DNA of 64,000 nt from Daedaleopsis sinensis (Eukaryota; Basidiomycota; Agaricomycetes; Polyporales; Polyporaceae): contig CM066310.1 in NCBI GenBank assembly GCA_033807695.1, forward strand, positions 1,736,001 through 1,800,000, in the 5' to 3' direction. Within the stretch, counting starts at the first letter, position 1. The number at the start of each line of letters is the position of its first letter. The notes beneath the pieces are model-generated. The model was not told where the DNA came from, ran no database searches, and saw nothing but the letters and a program-made list of their open reading frames with translations. Both the position numbers and the translations under genes were made by a program. This document shows positions 59,481 to 64,000 of the stretch, one piece after another.

Positions 59481-61669
59481 ATGCTCTCCCCGACGTTCGC
59501 CATGATTGGCGCCCTAGTATTCGTGGTGTATCTCGCGTTCACTCGCAGCACTCGCAAATACCCTCCCGGACCTCCGGCACGTCCCTTGATCGGGAACTTG
59601 CTTACTCTTTCATTCAGCGAGGCATGGCACGAGCTCACGAAGTACAAGGCTATCTATGGTACGTCGCATACCACCAGCTACTGAGGTTCGCAGGAAGCTC
59701 AAGAGTCTCACTACTAGGCGACTTGGTGTTCTTCCATGGTCTCGGGAACCACGTTCTCGTGGTTAGCTCGATGAAAGTACTCAACGAGCTCCTCGAGAAG
59801 AAGGGTGCAATCTACTCCGACAGACCCGTATTCACCGTGGTCGGGGAGCTTATGGGATTGGGACAGGTACATCGACGCCCTATTCCGCATAACACTCAAC
59901 TTACGAATATCTGTTCTCAGGGCATGCCCCTGCTTCCGTATGGCGAGGAGTGGCGCATTCAAAGAAAGCTGGCACACAGCGCGCTCAGTCCGAGCGCAGT
60001 GAAGAAATACTACACGATTCAAGAAGATCTTGCTGCCCTCCTTGGGAAGCAGCTCCTCGACAAACCGGAAGAGTTCTTCGATCATATCAGATTGTATGTC
60101 AGCCTCTGACGATTTGACCGAGCGAGTATCACTGACAATCACCGTTACAGGACTGCCTCCCGACTGATTCTGTCCATCACGTACGGCTTGTCGGTGGACA
60201 CTGCAGACAGCGAGGTACGTGTCTGTCTCTGCAAGCGCGTTGGACAGCTCTGATTTCGCCGTGCAGTACATTACGCATGCGGAGGAGACCATGCAGATGA
60301 TCAGCAGGGCGACGGTCCCGGGCGCATACCTGTGTGACTTTCTTCCGTTCCGTAAGTGGACCGACTTCGATGAGTACCCTAGAAGCACTGAAACTGAATC
60401 CACCGCGGCTTGCCACAGTCAAGCATTCACCGTCATGGCTTCCGTTCCAACGTTCGGCACGCGAAGGGAAAGACATGATTGCCAGACTCGTGACCAAGCC
60501 GTTCGAGCGGGTGCAACAGGACATGGTGCGCTGTTAACATTATCGCCAAGTTCTACTTGCATTCCCACTCACTTCCGTGTGTGGCAGGCAAAGGGCACCG
60601 CGCTGCCGTCGCTCACCCAGGACCTACTGACTGAAGCAGACAACGAGAGCCTGCACAATCATATCAAGTGGTCGACCGGGTCCTTGTACGGAGGTGAGAA
60701 CTGTCGCGTCCGCTCTTAAGTGTGAACAATCCCTGATACAGCCTTCTTCTATAGCTGGCGGGGAAACGGTAATGCATATCCCTCATTGATCTACTCCGTT
60801 CGAAGCTTACCAGCGTCGTAGACCTATTCCACTGTCATCATCTGCATCCTCGCCATGGCGCTCAATCGCGACAAGCTGAAGCTCGCCCAGGAAGAGCTCG
60901 ATCGCGTCGTGGGCCCAGACAGGCTTCCGAACATCGGCGACCGCGCTCACCTCCCGTACGTGGAGGCGGTGATCAAGGAGACCTTGCGCTGGCACCCGGC
61001 ACTGCCGCTCAGTGAGTTCTCCAAGACGTCCAAGCGAAGTTTGCATTGGACTTACGCTCCGGCCAGGTATTGCACGCTGCACGGCCAAGGATGACGTCTA
61101 TCAGGGCTACGAGATACCCAAAGGCACAATCGTGATTCCCAACGTCTGGTACGTCGATCTCACCGCTGCGGCTCCGTAGTACGACTCTCATGCCCGAGTT
61201 CCAGGGCGATCGCCTTCGAGAAGCGAGGGCCATACGATCCAGCTGCCTTTGTGCCGGAACGATTCCTCGAGTCGGAGGCTGGGGCAGAGAACGCTCCCAT
61301 AGACCCCATGTTGTGGGCGTTCGGGTTCGCCAGACGGTGAGAGGCGGAGGACCGTCGCACCTCGCTGCACACTCACTGACGGATCCTGCAGAATCTGCCC
61401 GGGAAAGCACCTGGCGGAGAACTCGCTGTTCATCCTCATCTCGACGATTCTCATCGTCTTCGACATCCGCCCTCCGCAAGACGAGGAGCTGGTCCCGAAG
61501 TTCGCTGCTGGACTCGTGAGGTGGGTCACAACATCGGTTTTGTAAATCGCCATGTCTTGATACTAATTGTGACTATAGCTATCCGCTCCCTTTCAAGTGC
61601 CAGATTACCCCGCGTTCTCCGTCTCGCGCAGCTCAGATTAATTACCGCGTGTCTCAGTGTATTGTTTGA
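59481..61669 (+). CDS. cytochrome P450 monooxygenase
   Basis: Membrane-anchored haem monooxygenase. Starts [20 protein letters not shown] (N-terminal anchor), then the proline hinge [33 protein letters not shown] is the C-helix region. The I-helix is AGGETTYST across an intron (about 60,760-60,830), with acid-alcohol pair E-T. The K-helix ExxR is [27 protein letters not shown] is the PERF region. The haem loop [16 protein letters not shown] has Ala at the usual second Gly position. Ends SQCIV at 61669. About eleven introns; frame joins were checked at the 3' end. Resembles CYP families expanded in polypores, but a family number cannot be given. Between the GMC and UbiA genes. Confidence 0.92.
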
Positions 61670-61710
61670 TAGTACCTGTGCTGCAGTACATAGAAGTTCT
61701 ACAAGTGACG

Positions 61711-62003
61711 ATCTCGGTCGCCGCTAAATTGTTTAGAAATCATCATTCAAGTCTTGACGAACGGAATACATCGCGTCTCAGCACATCTCGGTCGCCTTTG
61801 AATTGTTTAGATGATCATTCAAGTGTTGACGAACGTCGCGTCTCAGAACATCTCGGTCGTCTTTGAATTGTTTAGATGATCATTCAAGTCTTGACGAGCG
61901 GAATACATTGCGTCTCAGAACATCTCGGTCGCCTTTGAATTGTTTAGGAATATTCATTCGAGTCTTTGACGAACGGAATACATCGCGTCTCAGAGCATCT
62001 CGT
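61711..62003. repeat. minisatellite, four units of about 64-74 bp
   Basis: Each unit contains ATCTCGGTCG, TTGAATTGTTTAG, ATCATTCAAGTCTTGACGA, CGGAATACAT and GCGTCTCAG. Units begin near 61711, 61784, 61850 and 61922. It sits between the convergent P450 and UbiA genes. Confidence 0.85.
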
Positions 62004-62066
62004 ACGAAAACGAATGTCTTCGACAGTAATCTAATCCTCCAATCTAAATCTACATGAAAGCATACA

Positions 62067-63146
62067 TCAGAGATAGAATATGCCGGTGCGTGCATGGATA
62101 GGCAGCACGTGCGCCATGGCAAGCCAGATCTGCGGAGTCTCCTCGTCAGCAGCAGTCGACCGACAAGAACCGACCGACTCGAAACTCCACGTACATTGTA
62201 CAGCACGTACGACCGTTTGTCCTCAGCTGGGGTGCGCAAAGCATAGTACCGCCAGCCCACGACCGCGCCAGCCACGGTCACCGCCGCGCCGTACAGCGGG
62301 CCGATCTCCCAGAACACACTCAGCCCCCACGACCACGCGACGAGGGCGAGGAGCGTGAACGCGCGCGCGAGCTCGGGTGCGTAGATCGGGAACGTCACTC
62401 GCCCGAGCGCACTGTCCCCCTCCACATCCGCGAAGTCCTGGGCCTGTATCGTGGTGAATATCAGCACCCCGCTGAGGATGATCGAGACGGCGGAGATGGA
62501 GTCCAGCTCGCGCGTCATGCCTGGTGATAGGTTGTCAGCGGACTGAGCCGGCAGCATCTCAGACACGGCAGATGGCAGGCTTACCCATGATTTTCGTCGC
62601 GCCTATCTCGATCGTGGTGTACCCGCCGATCGCACAGAGGTTCTTCCCGACATAGTGCCCGGCGAGCCCCATCTCGTCGTATACGAATGTGGTGAGCAGA
62701 AGGCCGAGGGTGGTGAAGACAAGGTCGCGACCGAGGGATGCCGAGAGGAGCAGGCAGACGGCCACGACAATCCACCGCAGGGCTATGGCTTGATTCTGTG
62801 TGATACGTCGCGCAGGAAGGGGTCTCCACGGCTTGTTTATGGTGTCTTCTGCGGCAGTCCGCGCTTGATTGGACACATTGCACATGAGCTGGTGCATCCA
62901 TATCCACGCCGTCCCGAGGCCGAAATGAGAGATGGAGTGCACTGGGGCGACGGCGCACGCAAAGAGGGTCTGAACGGGGAGGTCTCAATATTTCTGCGTA
63001 GACTTCAGATTCCAGGCACTTACTATGGGGATAAGGATCGTCTTGATGTCCGAATAGGTGAATAGAAGCAAGGAGTATGCGTGAAATGCGAGAGTGCGAT
63101 GTAGTCTCAAGGGAGCCTGAAGAGCTCGAAGTGGCAAGTTACTCAT
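62067..63146 (-). CDS. UbiA-family prenyltransferase
   Basis: Integral membrane enzyme that transfers or cyclises prenyl diphosphates. Exons 63146-63024, 62969-62585, 62520-62195 and 62141-62067 give 302 residues. Starts MSNLPLRALQAPL. The first Asp-rich region reads NQARTAAEDTINKPWRPLPA, the fungal form of the UbiA NxxxD site. The second is TIQAQDFADVEGDSALGR (DxxDxxGD). Helices include RWIVVAVCLLLSASLG, FTLLALVAWSWGLSVFW and AAVTVAGAVVGWRYYAL. Ends MAHVLPIHARTGIFYL. It is not the mitochondrial Coq2 type by its NKPWRP block. A secondary-metabolite prenyltransferase or UbiA terpene cyclase is likely. Acceptor unknown. Confidence 0.9.
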
Positions 63147-64000
63147 GTCTAGCGGGGAAGGGCAAGAGATTAGCTTGTACGAGTGTGGCGATAGCTGGTA
63201 TGGGACAGGGCAATCGTGTCGCCGGCATGATGCATGACGCTAGGATGTATATCTTGTCCTGTCTGGCGCTCAGACTGTATCGCAGCAGACTGTCCACCAG
63301 CTAGGTGACTGTCCACCAGCCGTTCACATGTCATATCCAGGTAAGCGGCGCGGCCGCTGCTGAACTCCGCCGCATCATATTTTTCAATTCTGAAAACAAC
63401 GAGTCGACCTCAGAGGGTAAGTATTAGTTGCTAGAGGGTCGAGGGTGCTCACCAAGATAGGCAATGTACTAAGATCACGGAGAGTCCGGTCATTCTGAGA
63501 TTTCTGGAAACCGGAATAAAATATGGCCCACAACGGGCATGGCGATACCTCTAGATCAGAAGTGCCGTGTCAATTTGTCTCGTACCCATCCGTCGTGTTA
63601 GCCGCGGTGGTGGGGTGTGGGCGATAACCTGAATACGCGACAACGTGTCAACCGACGTTATCTCCCGGCCGTACTATCCACTCACGGCAAAAGCCCGGTG
63701 TAACGAGAAAGGGGCACGAGAGATGGCAGCCGCATATCACATTGTCACTGCTGCGCGGCGGCGGAGCGTCAGAGAAGCCTCCGAGTCCGACTCGGAAACT
63801 TCGGTTCTCAAGCGCCGTCATTCATCTTGTTGCGGAATCATCAGTCAGAACTCTTTGCGATTTGACGACCGTCGACACTTACGAGAGACAGCAGCTGGCG
63901 ACTCGTCGAATCAAACAAGCATGCTGCTGCATGTCTTTCGCGCGCATGCTCAACTCGCTTCCCCAAAGCCTTGCAGTTTCCTCGCAGCTGCCGGTCGGAC
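63147..64000. other. right-edge intergenic DNA, nothing recognised
   Basis: Upstream of the UbiA gene. Contains the palindrome CCGAGTCCGACTCGG (63781-63795). No gene-like frame. Confidence 0.5.

Overview
The window is fungal nuclear DNA, almost certainly from an Agaricomycete (Basidiomycota) and plausibly a wood-decaying polypore. Genes are split by many introns of about 45-90 bp with GTRNGT donors. The gene set fits: an F-box protein, a Zn2Cys6 regulator, a basidiomycete kinase-like protein, an AA9 polysaccharide monooxygenase, a GMC oxidoreductase, a P450, a DUF6533-type seven-helix protein and NRPS-like adenylating reductases. I saw no rRNA, tRNA or CRISPR array. Exon boundaries were read by eye from splice sites and reading frames; positions are exact where an exon is listed and approximate otherwise.

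Left part (1-25 kb), mostly ordinary chromosome: two F-box-like loci on the minus strand separated by a 182-bp inverted-repeat element; a kinase-like gene with a frameshift, flanked by diverged direct repeats; a Zn2Cys6 transcription factor; three tandem paralogues of a small one-helix membrane protein with conserved 'MYEV' and 'PHVELGV' motifs; the divergent housekeeping pair NUDT21 (CFIm25) and rrp6; an alpha/beta hydrolase; and a myosin essential light chain.

Middle (25.9-49.4 kb): three adenylating reductases (A-T-R architecture) in direct orientation. The second and third, with the spacer before them (a DUF6533 seven-helix gene and an antisense AA9 pseudogene), form a near-perfect 9.6-kb tandem duplication. 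Diagnostic bases place the recombination junction inside the last exon of the middle reductase, at about 39,378-39,396, so that gene is a chimera made by unequal crossing-over between paralogues. Gene 1 shares only its 3' reductase domain with the others, introns included, which points to gene conversion.

Right part (49.6-63.2 kb): a decayed ornithine cyclodeaminase/mu-crystallin pseudogene, an intact AA9 LPMO, a secreted GMC oxidoreductase, a cytochrome P450 and a UbiA prenyltransferase. Reductases, GMC oxidoreductase, P450 and UbiA enzyme together look like a biosynthetic cluster: an aryl or other carboxylic acid could be reduced to the aldehyde, prenylated, and then oxidised. That pathway is inference; no polyketide synthase or regulator is seen beside it.
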